64,000 nucleotides of DNA from CAVZZG01 sp963779685 (GTDB lineage Bacteria > Actinomycetota > Thermoleophilia > Gaiellales > F1-60-MAGs149). Where the stretch lies: contig CAVZZG010000003.1 in assembly GCA_963779685.1 (NCBI GenBank), positions 744,001-808,000 of the forward strand. The letters are read 5' to 3'. Shown here in pieces: positions 33,788 through 41,437 of the stretch. The first letter of the stretch is position 1, and each line of letters begins with the position of its first letter. A program made the translations under genes and the position numbers. The notes below the pieces were generated by a model. The model made no database searches. It had not been told where the DNA came from and worked only from the letters and a program-made list of their open reading frames with translations.

Positions 33788-36241
33788 TCAGCCGCGCAGC
33801 TCGGCTCCGTACCGCGCCGCCAGCGCAGCGACGATGACGTCACGCACGGCGCTCGCCTCGCTCTCGGTGAGGGTGCGCTCGGGATCCTGGAAGACGAGCC
33901 GGATGGCGAGTGAGACGCGATCGGGCCCCAGCCGGGCCGGATCGCGGAACACGTCGAACACCTCGGCATGGGTCAGGAGCGGCGCGCCGGCCTCGAGCGC
34001 CGACGCCACCAGCGAGCCCGCCTCGACCGTGTCGGGCACGACCACGGCGATGTCCTGGCGAACGGGCGGCTGGTCGGGGACGGGGGCATAGGTGAAGCCG
34101 GCCGGGATGGCGGCCGTGAGCAGGTCGAGATCCAGCTCGAGCACCGCCACACGGCCCTCGAGGTCGAAGCGGGCAGCGACGTCGGGGTGCAGCTCACCGA
34201 GCTCGCCGGCGAGCGTGCGCGTGGTGCCGATCAGGATGCTGGCGGCCCGGCCCGGGTGCAGGTAGGGCCGCTCCAGGCGCTCCAGCGCCACCGGCACGCC
34301 AAGACGGGCGCAGAGGGCATCGACGATGCCCTTCCCCGTGAAGAAGTCCGTCTCGCGGCCGGCCCCGTGCCACGATCCGCCGCCGAGCGGCCCGCAGATC
34401 GCCGCCGCGAGCGTCCAGGGCTCGTGCGCGAGCGCCTCGGCGGTCACCACGCCACCGGGCGCGTGGTACAGGTGGGCGATCTCGAACAGCGCGACGTCGC
34501 CGCGACCGGCGGCCCGGTTTCGCCGGATGGCCCGCAGCAGGCTCGGCAGCATCGTCCGCCGCATCAGCGCGAAGTCGGCCGAGAGTGGATTGGTGAGCGC
34601 GATCATGTCGCGGCGCTCGTCGTCGGGCGCCAGCCCGAACTCGTCGTCGATCAGGCCGCGATCGACCAGCGAGAGGGTGTAGGCCTCGTGCAGGCCCATG
34701 CCGGCCAGCGCGTCCTCGACGCGACGACGCGTCCGCTGGCCCGGATCGAGGCCGCCGCCGCGGTCGTGCCGGGCCGGGATCGTCGCGGGGAGCCGATCGA
34801 GGCCGTGGATGCGGCCGACCTCCTCGACGAGATCGATCTCGCGGGTCGTGTCCTGCCAGCGCCAGGTCGGGATGCGGACGGCGACGCCCTCGGGCGTGCG
34901 CTCCGGTTCATAGCCGAGGCGGTGCAGGATGCTCGCCGCCTCCTCGTCGGAGACGGGCATGCCGAGCACCCGCTCGGCCCTGCCGGTGCGCAGGACGATC
35001 CGCTCGCGCTGGGGCAGGAACGCCACGGCGTCCTGATCGTCGGCCAGCATGCTCGCGCCGGCCATCTCCGCCATCAGCTCGGCCACCCAGGCCGACGCCT
35101 GCGGCGCGAGGTGCGGGTCGACGCCGCGGATCCACCGGTTGGCGCCGTCGGTGCGGAGGCCGAGCTCGCGGCAGGTGCGGCCGATGCCGTGGCGCTCGAA
35201 GTTCGCGACCTCGATCACGACGGTCGTGGTGTCGGGCGCGATCTCGGAGTGCTCGCCGCCCATGATGCCGGCGAGCCCGTTCGGTCCCTCGGCGTCCGCG
35301 ATCACCAGCATGTCGCCGGACAGCACCCGGTGCCGCCCGTCCAGCGTTGTCAGCTCCTCGCCGGCCTGCGCGAGGCGCGCCGTGAGCACGCCGCCCGGTA
35401 TGCGGGTGGCGTCGTAGGCGTGGATCGGGTTGCCCAGGCCGAGCATCGCGTAGTTCGTGATGTCGACGACGTTCGAGATCGGTCGCATGCCGGCGGCGGC
35501 GACGCGCTGACGGATCCGGAGCGGCGAGGCGCCCACGGCCACGTCATCGAAGGCCCGGGCGGTGAAGCGGAAGCAGCGGTCGGGCGCCTCGATGCCGACC
35601 CGCACCACCTCGCTCATCGACCGCCGGCCGGCCGGCGCCGGCGCCGTGCCGGGCATGGGCGCCAGCGGCCGGTCGAGCAGCGTGGCCACCTCCCGGGCGA
35701 TGCCGTAGATGCTCATCAGGTCCGACCGGTTGGACGTCACCTCCAGCTCGAGCACCGTCTCGAGGAGGGCGAAGTGGTCGCGGGCATAGGAGCCGACCTC
35801 GTAGACGGCCGGCAGGCGGATGATGCCGTCGTGCTCGTCGGACAGCTCGAGCTCGCGCTCCGAGAGCATCATGCCGTCGGAGACCTCGCCCCGCAGCTTG
35901 GCGCGCCGCAGCGGCTCGGTGGCCCCGGGGAGCCAGGCACCGGGCAGGGCCACCACCACCGTGTCGCCGGTCTCGAAGTTGGAGGCGCCGCACACGATCT
36001 GGCGCGGCTCCGGCTCGCCGACGTCGACCCGGCAGAGGCGAAGGCGATCGGCGTTCGGATGTCGTCCCCACTCCACCACGCGGCCGATCCGCAGGTGACC
36101 GTCGTCGTCCGCGTCCGCAACGCCGCGCTTGACGATGCGGTCGACTTCCAGACCCGACAGGACGAGCTGGGCGGACAGCTCCGCCAGGGGAATGCCGTCG
36201 ATGCTGACGTAGTCCTCGAGCCAGGAGAGGGGCACCCTCAT
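33788..36241 (-). CDS. pheT: Phenylalanyl-tRNA synthetase beta subunit
   Basis: 817 aa from the ATG at 36241 (MRVPLSWLEDYVSIDGIPL is the normal PheT start; the frame opens further upstream inside pheS). It has the tRNA-binding (EMAP-like) domain at 45-150, B3/B4 editing region, B5 domain and the C-terminal anticodon-recognition (FDX-ACB) domain ending at VRDVIVAALAARYGAELRG. With PheS it forms the (alpha-beta)2 enzyme. It overlaps pheS by ATGA. Confidence 0.95.
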   Translation of the reverse strand: MRVPLSWLEDYVSIDGIPLAELSAQLVLSGLEVDRIVKRGVADADDDGHLRIGRVVEWGRHPNADRLRLCRVDVGEPEPRQIVCGASNFETGDTVVVALPGAWLPGATEPLRRAKLRGEVSDGMMLSERELELSDEHDGIIRLPAVYEVGSYARDHFALLETVLELEVTSNRSDLMSIYGIAREVATLLDRPLAPMPGTAPAPAGRRSMSEVVRVGIEAPDRCFRFTARAFDDVAVGASPLRIRQRVAAAGMRPISNVVDITNYAMLGLGNPIHAYDATRIPGGVLTARLAQAGEELTTLDGRHRVLSGDMLVIADAEGPNGLAGIMGGEHSEIAPDTTTVVIEVANFERHGIGRTCRELGLRTDGANRWIRGVDPHLAPQASAWVAELMAEMAGASMLADDQDAVAFLPQRERIVLRTGRAERVLGMPVSDEEAASILHRLGYEPERTPEGVAVRIPTWRWQDTTREIDLVEEVGRIHGLDRLPATIPARHDRGGGLDPGQRTRRRVEDALAGMGLHEAYTLSLVDRGLIDDEFGLAPDDERRDMIALTNPLSADFALMRRTMLPSLLRAIRRNRAAGRGDVALFEIAHLYHAPGGVVTAEALAHEPWTLAAAICGPLGGGSWHGAGRETDFFTGKGIVDALCARLGVPVALERLERPYLHPGRAASILIGTTRTLAGELGELHPDVAARFDLEGRVAVLELDLDLLTAAIPAGFTYAPVPDQPPVRQDIAVVVPDTVEAGSLVASALEAGAPLLTHAEVFDVFRDPARLGPDRVSLAIRLVFQDPERTLTESEASAVRDVIVAALAARYGAELRG

Positions 36242-37263
36242 GCCGGGAACTGCTCCAGGAATCGCAGATCGTCGTCGTAGAGCATGCGCAGGTCGGGGAA
36301 GCCGTACTTCAGGAAGGCGATCCGCTCGATGCCCAGGCCGAACGCGAAGCCCTGCCACACGGTCGAGTCGTGCCCCGCCATCTCGAGCACGTTCGGGTCG
36401 ACCTCGCCGGCGCCGAGGATCTCGACCCAGCCCGAGTGCTTGCAGGCCGCGCAGCCGGTGCCGTTACAGAGGAAGCACGACACGTCCACCTCCACCGAAG
36501 GCTCGGTGAAGGGGAAGAAGCTCGTCCGGAAACGCGTCTCGCGATCCTCCCCGAACAGCTCCCGGGCGAAGTACGCGAGCGTGCCCTTGAGGTCGGCGAG
36601 CGTGATGTTCCGGTCGACGACGAGCCCCTCGATCTGGTGGAAGATGGGCGAGTGGGTGGCGTCGGGCGTGTCGCGCCGGTACACGCGGCCGGGCACGATC
36701 ACGTAGACGGGCGGGGCCTGGCTGCGCAGCGTCCGGGCCTGGGCCGGGGACGTGTGCGTGCGCAGGCAGACGCCGGGCGCGATCCACAGGGTGTCCGTCT
36801 CGGCCTTGGCGGGATGATCGTCGGGGAAGTTGAGGGCGGCGAAGTTGTTGTACTCCAGCTCGACCTCGGGGCCCTCGGCGATCTGGTACCCGAGCCCGAC
36901 GAAGATGTCCTCGATCTCGCGCCTCGTCTGGGTCAGCAGGTGCAGCCCGCCGCGCGGCACCACCGCTCCGGGCAGCGTCACATCGACCCGCTCCGCCGCC
37001 AGCCGTCGCTCCACCTCGCGGGCGGACACCGCCGCCTCGCGGGCGGCGAACGCCGCCTCGATCTCGAGCCGCGCTTCGTTGAGCCGCTTGCCGGTGGGTC
37101 CGCGTTCCTCGGCGGGCAGGGTCGCGATCCCACGCAGGAGCGACGTCAGCGGGCTGGCACGGCCGAGCAGCGCGACCCGCGCCGCTTCGAGCTGGGCTGG
37201 GGCATCCGCGGCCTCGATGCGAGCCCGTGCGTCGGCCAGCAGCTGGTCGATGTTCTCGGCCAT
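36238..37263 (-). CDS. pheS: Phenylalanyl-tRNA synthetase alpha subunit
   Basis: 341 aa. It begins with the N-terminal coiled coil, then class II motifs: TQTRREIEDIFVGLGY (motif 1 region), RTHTSPAQARTL with RRDTPDATHSPIFHQIEGL (motif 2) and GFAFGLGIERIAFLKYG (motif 3). A CNGTGCAACKHSGW stretch is the usual Cys-rich loop of bacterial PheS. It catalyses phenylalanine activation. A TAGACT hexamer 11 bases upstream gives a very short leader, with no room for a tRNA-sensing leader. Confidence 0.95.
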   Translation of the reverse strand: MAENIDQLLADARARIEAADAPAQLEAARVALLGRASPLTSLLRGIATLPAEERGPTGKRLNEARLEIEAAFAAREAAVSAREVERRLAAERVDVTLPGAVVPRGGLHLLTQTRREIEDIFVGLGYQIAEGPEVELEYNNFAALNFPDDHPAKAETDTLWIAPGVCLRTHTSPAQARTLRSQAPPVYVIVPGRVYRRDTPDATHSPIFHQIEGLVVDRNITLADLKGTLAYFARELFGEDRETRFRTSFFPFTEPSVEVDVSCFLCNGTGCAACKHSGWVEILGAGEVDPNVLEMAGHDSTVWQGFAFGLGIERIAFLKYGFPDLRMLYDDDLRFLEQFPA

Positions 37264-37274
37264 CCGTGGGCGGC

Positions 37275-37280
37275 AGTCTA
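37275..37280 (-). promoter_or_regulatory. -10 element of pheST
   Basis: TAGACT on the minus strand, 11 bases before the pheS ATG. It shares two bases with the oppositely directed TACCCT element (37279-37284), so the two promoters physically overlap. Confidence 0.45.
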
Positions 37281-37284
37281 CCCT
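37279..37284 (+). promoter_or_regulatory. -10 element of the methyltransferase gene, leaderless arrangement
   Basis: TACCCT, seven bases, GTG at 37292. Confidence 0.45.
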
Positions 37285-37291
37285 GCGCCTC

Positions 37292-38017
37292 GTGCCGCAG
37301 GACCCGGACGCCTACGCCGCGATCGCCGACATCTACGACCACTGGTGCGAGGAGGTGACCGAGGACGTCGGGTTCTACCTCGACGCCTGCGCCGGAGTAG
37401 CCGGGCCGATCGTGGAGATCGGCGTGGGCACCGGCCGGATCGCCCTGCCGCTGGCCGCCGCCGGCCACCGGGTGATCGGGGTCGACCGTTCGGCGCCCAT
37501 GCTCGTGCGACTCGCCGAGCGGGCCGAACGCGCCGGCGTCGCGATCGAGACCCATCTCGCCGACCTCCGCTCGTTGCCGGCGCTCCCCCACGCCGACCGG
37601 GTGCTCGCACCCTTCCGGGTGCTGCTGCACCTCGCGACCGATGACGAGCGCCTGGCGTTCTTCCGGCGGGTCGGTGAGATCCTGAACCCCGGCGGCCGGA
37701 TCGTCTTCGACGTGTTCGAGCCGACGCCGGACGACATTCACGCCACGCAGCGCCGGTGGCTGACGCGGGAGTCCGGCGTCCGGGAGTACGTGGTCTGGGA
37801 CGTCGCCGCCGGATCGTTCGACCTGAAGGTGCGCTACCGCGGGCGCGAGACCACCATGCGCCTCACGTACATCCCGGGCGAGCGCTGGCCGGAGCTGCTC
37901 GAGGCGGCCGGCCTCCGGGTCGTCGCCGGCTACCGGGACTTCGACGGGAGCCGCTTCGACGGCCGCCCGGGCGATTCCGCCTGGGTCGCCGAGCGTCCGC
38001 TACCGTCCCCGCCGTGA
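37292..38017 (+). CDS. SAM-dependent methyltransferase (class I)
   Basis: 241 aa from GTG 37292, supported by the leaderless -10. Motif I is GPIVEIGVGTGRIALPLAAAG, followed by the acidic strand end VIGVDRSAPML and motif GEILNPGGRIVFDVFE, giving a full Rossmann methyltransferase with C-terminal beta strands of the ubiE/glycine N-methyltransferase-like group. Methyl acceptor unknown. It overlaps the metF-like gene (GTGA), which suggests a link between folate-derived methyl groups and this enzyme. Confidence 0.85.
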   Translation: MPQDPDAYAAIADIYDHWCEEVTEDVGFYLDACAGVAGPIVEIGVGTGRIALPLAAAGHRVIGVDRSAPMLVRLAERAERAGVAIETHLADLRSLPALPHADRVLAPFRVLLHLATDDERLAFFRRVGEILNPGGRIVFDVFEPTPDDIHATQRRWLTRESGVREYVVWDVAAGSFDLKVRYRGRETTMRLTYIPGERWPELLEAAGLRVVAGYRDFDGSRFDGRPGDSAWVAERPLPSPP

Positions 38018-38883
38018 GCTTCCGTGCACGCCTCGCGACGGGCCGCTTCGTCGTCACCACCGAACTCGTCCCCCCGCGCGGAGCCGACGGTGACGCCTGC
38101 CGCCGTCAGGCAGCCGAGCTGGTGCCATTCGCGGACGCCGTCAACATCACCGACGGGGCCGGCGCGGCCGTGCGGATGGCGGCCCTCGCCGCTGCGACCT
38201 TCGTCGTGGCCGAAGGTGGCGAGCCGATCGTCCAGATGACGACGCGCGACCGCAACCGCATCGCCCTGGCAGCAGACGCCCTCGGCGCGGCCGCGATCGG
38301 CGCGTGCGGCATCCTGCCGCTCTTCGGCGACCCCGTTGCCGGCGGCGAGAACCCCGAGGCAGCCGAGGTGCGCGATCTCGAGACCGTCGGCCTGATCAGG
38401 CTGGTGGCCGATCTGAACGCCGGCCGGACACCCGGTGGCAAGGAGCTCGACGCGCTGCCGGACCTGCGCATCGGCACCGCCGGCGCACCGGCTGCCCCGC
38501 CGCAGGCACTGGCCGCGCTGGCAGCCAAGATCGACGCCGGTGCGGTCTTCGTGCAGACCCAGATGACGCTCGACGTCGACGGTTTCCACGCGTGGATGGA
38601 GCACGTCCGCGCCGCCGGCCTCCACGAACGCGCCGCCATTCTCCCCGGCGTCGCCGTCCCCGCCTCGGCGAAGGCCGCAGAGCGGTTCCGGGCACTCGGC
38701 GGCCAGATCTCCGACGCCGCCATCGAGCGCGCCGGCCAGGGTGAGGGTCTCGCCCTCGCGATGGAGGTCGTCGAGGCGCTCGCCGCGACACCCGGCGTCG
38801 CGGGCGTGCACCTCTACCCGCTCTCCCAGCCGCCGACGGTGATGGCCGACCTGGCGGCGCGAGCTCGCGCCGCCGCGGCCTGA
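38014..38883 (+). CDS. Methylenetetrahydrofolate reductase family protein
   Basis: 289 aa from GTG 38014. The start FVVTTELVPPRGADGD corresponds to the conserved Glu-containing E-x-x-P strand of MetF, and NITDGAGAAVRMAALAA, IVQMTTRDRNRIALAADALG, VFVQTQMTLDVDGFHAW and AILPGVAVPAS follow the TIM-barrel pattern. It is therefore a 5,10-methylenetetrahydrofolate reductase-like flavoprotein, of the actinobacterial short type. Whether it is the main methionine-pathway enzyme cannot be told from sequence alone. Convergent with the cupin gene, 3 bp apart. Confidence 0.82.
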   Translation: MSFRARLATGRFVVTTELVPPRGADGDACRRQAAELVPFADAVNITDGAGAAVRMAALAAATFVVAEGGEPIVQMTTRDRNRIALAADALGAAAIGACGILPLFGDPVAGGENPEAAEVRDLETVGLIRLVADLNAGRTPGGKELDALPDLRIGTAGAPAAPPQALAALAAKIDAGAVFVQTQMTLDVDGFHAWMEHVRAAGLHERAAILPGVAVPASAKAAERFRALGGQISDAAIERAGQGEGLALAMEVVEALAATPGVAGVHLYPLSQPPTVMADLAARARAAAA

Positions 38884-38886
38884 TCC

Positions 38887-39177
38887 CTACTTCAGCTCGA
38901 CCTCGATGAAGGCGAACGGACCCGGGGTGGCGTTGCGGACGTCGTGCTCGACGCCGGCCTGGCGGAAGTAGGGATTGCCGAGCTGGAGCGGGACGTCGGT
39001 GACGGCGCCGTCGGTGCCGGTGATGGAGAGGGTGCCATCGCCGATCGGCACCACCACGTAGTCGTACTCGTGGCGATGCCAGCCGGTCGTGGCGCCCTCG
39101 GCGAAGCTCCAGGTCGTGACCCTGACCCGCGGGTTGTCGATGTGAACGGTCGCGATGGCTTCCATGCCCGGCATCAT
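38887..39177 (-). CDS. Small cupin-domain protein
   Basis: 96 aa. A single beta-barrel with metal-site residues in TTGWHRHEYDYVVVPIGDG and a second His in QAGVEHDVRN, the two cupin motifs. Two adjacent ATG codons (39177 and 39174) could start it; the first overlaps the rRNA methyltransferase stop, so the gene is the last member of the thrS-infC-rpmI-rplT operon. Enzymatic role unknown. Confidence 0.82.
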   Translation of the reverse strand: MMPGMEAIATVHIDNPRVRVTTWSFAEGATTGWHRHEYDYVVVPIGDGTLSITGTDGAVTDVPLQLGNPYFRQAGVEHDVRNATPGPFAFIEVELK

Positions 39178-39878
39178 GACCGCTGTCGACGCGCCTCGTA
39201 GAGCGCGATGGTCGCGGCCATCGCCACGTTCAGCGAGTCGACCGCGGCGCTCTGCGGGATCCGGGCGACGACGTCGGCCGTATCCCGGAGCTCGTCGGCG
39301 AGCCCAGCCCGCTCTCCGCCCAGGACGAACGTCGCAGGGCCCGACAGGTCGAGCGCCGCCAGCTCGACGGCGCCGTCGGCGGCGAGGGCGACCCGCGTCG
39401 CCGTGGGCGCGGCGGTCAGCAGCGGCGTCGTGAAGAGCGCTCCCATCGCCGCGCGCACGGCCCGCGGCCCGCAGGGATCGGCGCAGCCGCGGCCGAGCAC
39501 CACGGACGCCGGACCGAGCGCCGCGGCGCTGCGCAGCACCGTGCCGACGTTGCCCGGGTCGTGCACCTCGTGCAGCTCGAGGGTGACGTCGCCGACGGGC
39601 GCGGTGGGCAGGTCGGCGCTGCGGAACACCGCGATCACGCGGGCGGGGTGCCCGAGCGTGCCCACCTCGGCGAGCAACGCCGGCTCGACCCGCTCGGCCG
39701 GGACCGGCAGCTCGACGTCGGGCACGGCGAGCACCTCGACCGGCTCGATGCCCGCCCGGAGCGCCTCGGTGAGCAGATCCTCGCCCTCGGCCACGAACAG
39801 CCCGGAAACGGCGCGGGCCCGCCGCCCCTGGAGGCGACGGGCCCGCTTGAGCCGCGGATTCGAACGACTCGAGATCAA
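39174..39878 (-). CDS. TrmH/SpoU-family rRNA (2'-O) methyltransferase
   Basis: 234 aa. The N-terminal substrate-binding domain starts with SSRSNPRLKRARRLQGRRAR, and the SPOUT knot motifs are LHEVHDPGNVGTVLRSAAAL (motif 1), FVLGGERAGL (motif 2) and IPQSAAVDSLNVAMAATIAL (motif 3). It would methylate a ribose in 23S rRNA or tRNA. Location right after rplT, overlapping its stop, is the classic actinobacterial TsnR-like position. Confidence 0.9.
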   Translation of the reverse strand: MISSRSNPRLKRARRLQGRRARAVSGLFVAEGEDLLTEALRAGIEPVEVLAVPDVELPVPAERVEPALLAEVGTLGHPARVIAVFRSADLPTAPVGDVTLELHEVHDPGNVGTVLRSAAALGPASVVLGRGCADPCGPRAVRAAMGALFTTPLLTAAPTATRVALAADGAVELAALDLSGPATFVLGGERAGLADELRDTADVVARIPQSAAVDSLNVAMAATIALYEARRQRS

Positions 39879-40237
39879 GCCGGCTCGAGCGCCGCCTTGG
39901 CTCGCTCGACAACGGCTGCGAATGCGGTCGGCTCGGTCGCGGCGAGATCGGCGAGGATCTTGCGGTCGACCTCGACGCCGGCGAGCTTCAACCCATGCAT
40001 CAGCTGCGAGTAGGACATGCCGTGCATCCGGGCGCCCGCGTTGATGCGGATGATCCAGAGCTGCCGGAAGTCGCGCTTGCGGACCTTGCGATCGCGGAAC
40101 GCGTAGTTCCCCGAGCGCATCACCTGTTCCTTGGCGCGCTTGTAGACCTTCGACTTCAGGCCCCAGTACCCGGAGGCCTGATCCAGGACCTCGCGACGCT
40201 TCTTGTGCGCGTGAACTGCGCGCTTGACCCGCGGCAT
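39875..40237 (-). CDS. rplT: 50S ribosomal protein L20
   Basis: 120 aa, full length. MPRVKRAVHAHKKRREVLDQ, then GYWGLKSKVYKRAKEQVMRS and LWIIRINAGARMHGMSYSQL, identify L20, which binds 23S rRNA early in large-subunit assembly. Located 9 bp after rpmI in the conserved infC-rpmI-rplT order. Confidence 0.97.
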   Translation of the reverse strand: MPRVKRAVHAHKKRREVLDQASGYWGLKSKVYKRAKEQVMRSGNYAFRDRKVRKRDFRQLWIIRINAGARMHGMSYSQLMHGLKLAGVEVDRKILADLAATEPTAFAAVVERAKAALEPA

Positions 40238-40246
40238 CTCGCTCTC

Positions 40247-40444
40247 CTACTTCTTCGCCAGGAGGCGCAGGGCCTCCGGATAGTCGACCGCCGCGAGCGG
40301 CTGATCCTGATGGAACTTCCTGCGCCGCTTGGCGCTCATCTTGCCGCGGTTGTGGCTCTCGAACGCCTGCCGCCGCTTGATCTTGCCGCCGGCGGTCAGC
40401 TTCATGCGCTTCTTCGCCGACGAGTTGGTCTTCATCTTGGGCAC
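40247..40444 (-). CDS. rpmI: 50S ribosomal protein L35
   Basis: 65 aa starting at a GTG (PKMKTNSSAKKRMKLTAGGK follows the first residue), highly basic with the usual KIKRRQAF and RGKMSAKRRRKF stretches. The GTG at 40444 is preferred to the internal ATG because L35 proteins start M-P-K-M-K. Middle member of the infC-rpmI-rplT operon. Confidence 0.95.
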   Translation of the reverse strand: MPKMKTNSSAKKRMKLTAGGKIKRRQAFESHNRGKMSAKRRRKFHQDQPLAAVDYPEALRLLAKK

Positions 40445-40481
40445 GGGTTCATTCCTCGTTCGTTCTGCGCGCGGTGGCGGG

Positions 40482-41207
40482 CTACTCCGCCGGGGCTTCC
40501 ACGACCACCGCATCACCGGCGGCCGGGGCAACTTCTTCTTCGGGCGCCGCGGCGACCTCTTCCTCGGCCGGGGCCTCGACTTCCATCGCCCGGGCCGCCG
40601 CGACCAGCGCCTCGTCGGCATCGGGAGCGGCGTCGTGCGCGGGCTTCGTCGTCGTCGTCTGCGCCAACTTCACCGGAGCGAGCATCATCACCATGTTGCG
40701 ACCGTCCTGCAGCGGTTCCGACTCGATCACCGCGAGCTCCTTGACGTCGTCGGCGAGTCGCAGGAGGAGTGCCCTGCCCCGCTCCGGATGCGTCGTCTCC
40801 CGGCCGCGGAACATGATCGTCACCTTGACCTTGTCGCGGTTCTTGAGGAACCGGATGACATGGCCGCGCTTCGTCTCGTAGTCGTGCTGCCCGACCTTCG
40901 GGCGGAGCTTGATCTCCTTGATGGTGATGGTGCTCTGGTTCTTCCGTGCCGCCTTGGCCTTCTGTTCCTGCTCGTAGCGGTACTTCGAATAGTCCATCAC
41001 CCGGCAGACCGGCGGACGTGCGTCGGGCGCCACCTCGACCAGGTCGAGGTCCTGGGCCCACGCGTACTCGAGCGCCTCGTCGCGAGCCTTGATGCCGATC
41101 TGCGATCCATCCGAGTCGATCAGGCGTACCTGGGGCACGCGGATCTGCTCGTTGATGCGCGTCCGCGGCTCCTCAGGGGGCCGATCGAACGATCGCCGTG
41201 GCCTCAA
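40482..41207 (-). CDS. infC: Translation initiation factor IF-3 with acidic C-terminal tail
   Basis: 241 aa, about 60 longer than usual. The start is a TTG at 41207 with GGAG eight bases upstream; rare starts are normal for infC because IF-3 discriminates against them and represses itself. The N domain (INEQIRVPQVRLIDSDGSQI) and C domain (IKEIKLRPKVGQHDYETKRG) are standard. After residue 175 comes a low-complexity Ala/Glu/Val/Pro tail (repeated AxEEEVA blocks), which is acidic where the body is basic. Confidence 0.95.
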   Translation of the reverse strand: MRPRRSFDRPPEEPRTRINEQIRVPQVRLIDSDGSQIGIKARDEALEYAWAQDLDLVEVAPDARPPVCRVMDYSKYRYEQEQKAKAARKNQSTITIKEIKLRPKVGQHDYETKRGHVIRFLKNRDKVKVTIMFRGRETTHPERGRALLLRLADDVKELAVIESEPLQDGRNMVMMLAPVKLAQTTTTKPAHDAAPDADEALVAAARAMEVEAPAEEEVAAAPEEEVAPAAGDAVVVEAPAE

Positions 41208-41437
41208 AGCAGATGCTCCGTGATCAAATGCGCGCTTCTCCGTTCCTGGTTTTCATGGACGCGGCACTCAGAGCATACGCAAGCACGCCAGATACGGAAC
41301 GGGCTGCGAAGCCGCAGCCGGTAGCGCATTCGATTGAACCGGCGCGCCGGAGGCGGCCGGTGAGGCGTGCCTGAGCACCCCTGCTTGCCGGCTCGGACGG
41401 TAGCACAACGCCTGCCGACCCGCCCCGGCAATCGCCT

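Noticed and set aside
33968..36280. 770-codon plus-strand frame opposite pheT
   Set aside because: Shadow frame; pheT on the minus strand matches along its full length.
41208..41437. T-box or other riboswitch between thrS and infC
   Set aside because: No T-box sequence or stem-terminator pair could be recognised; only a candidate -10 is visible.
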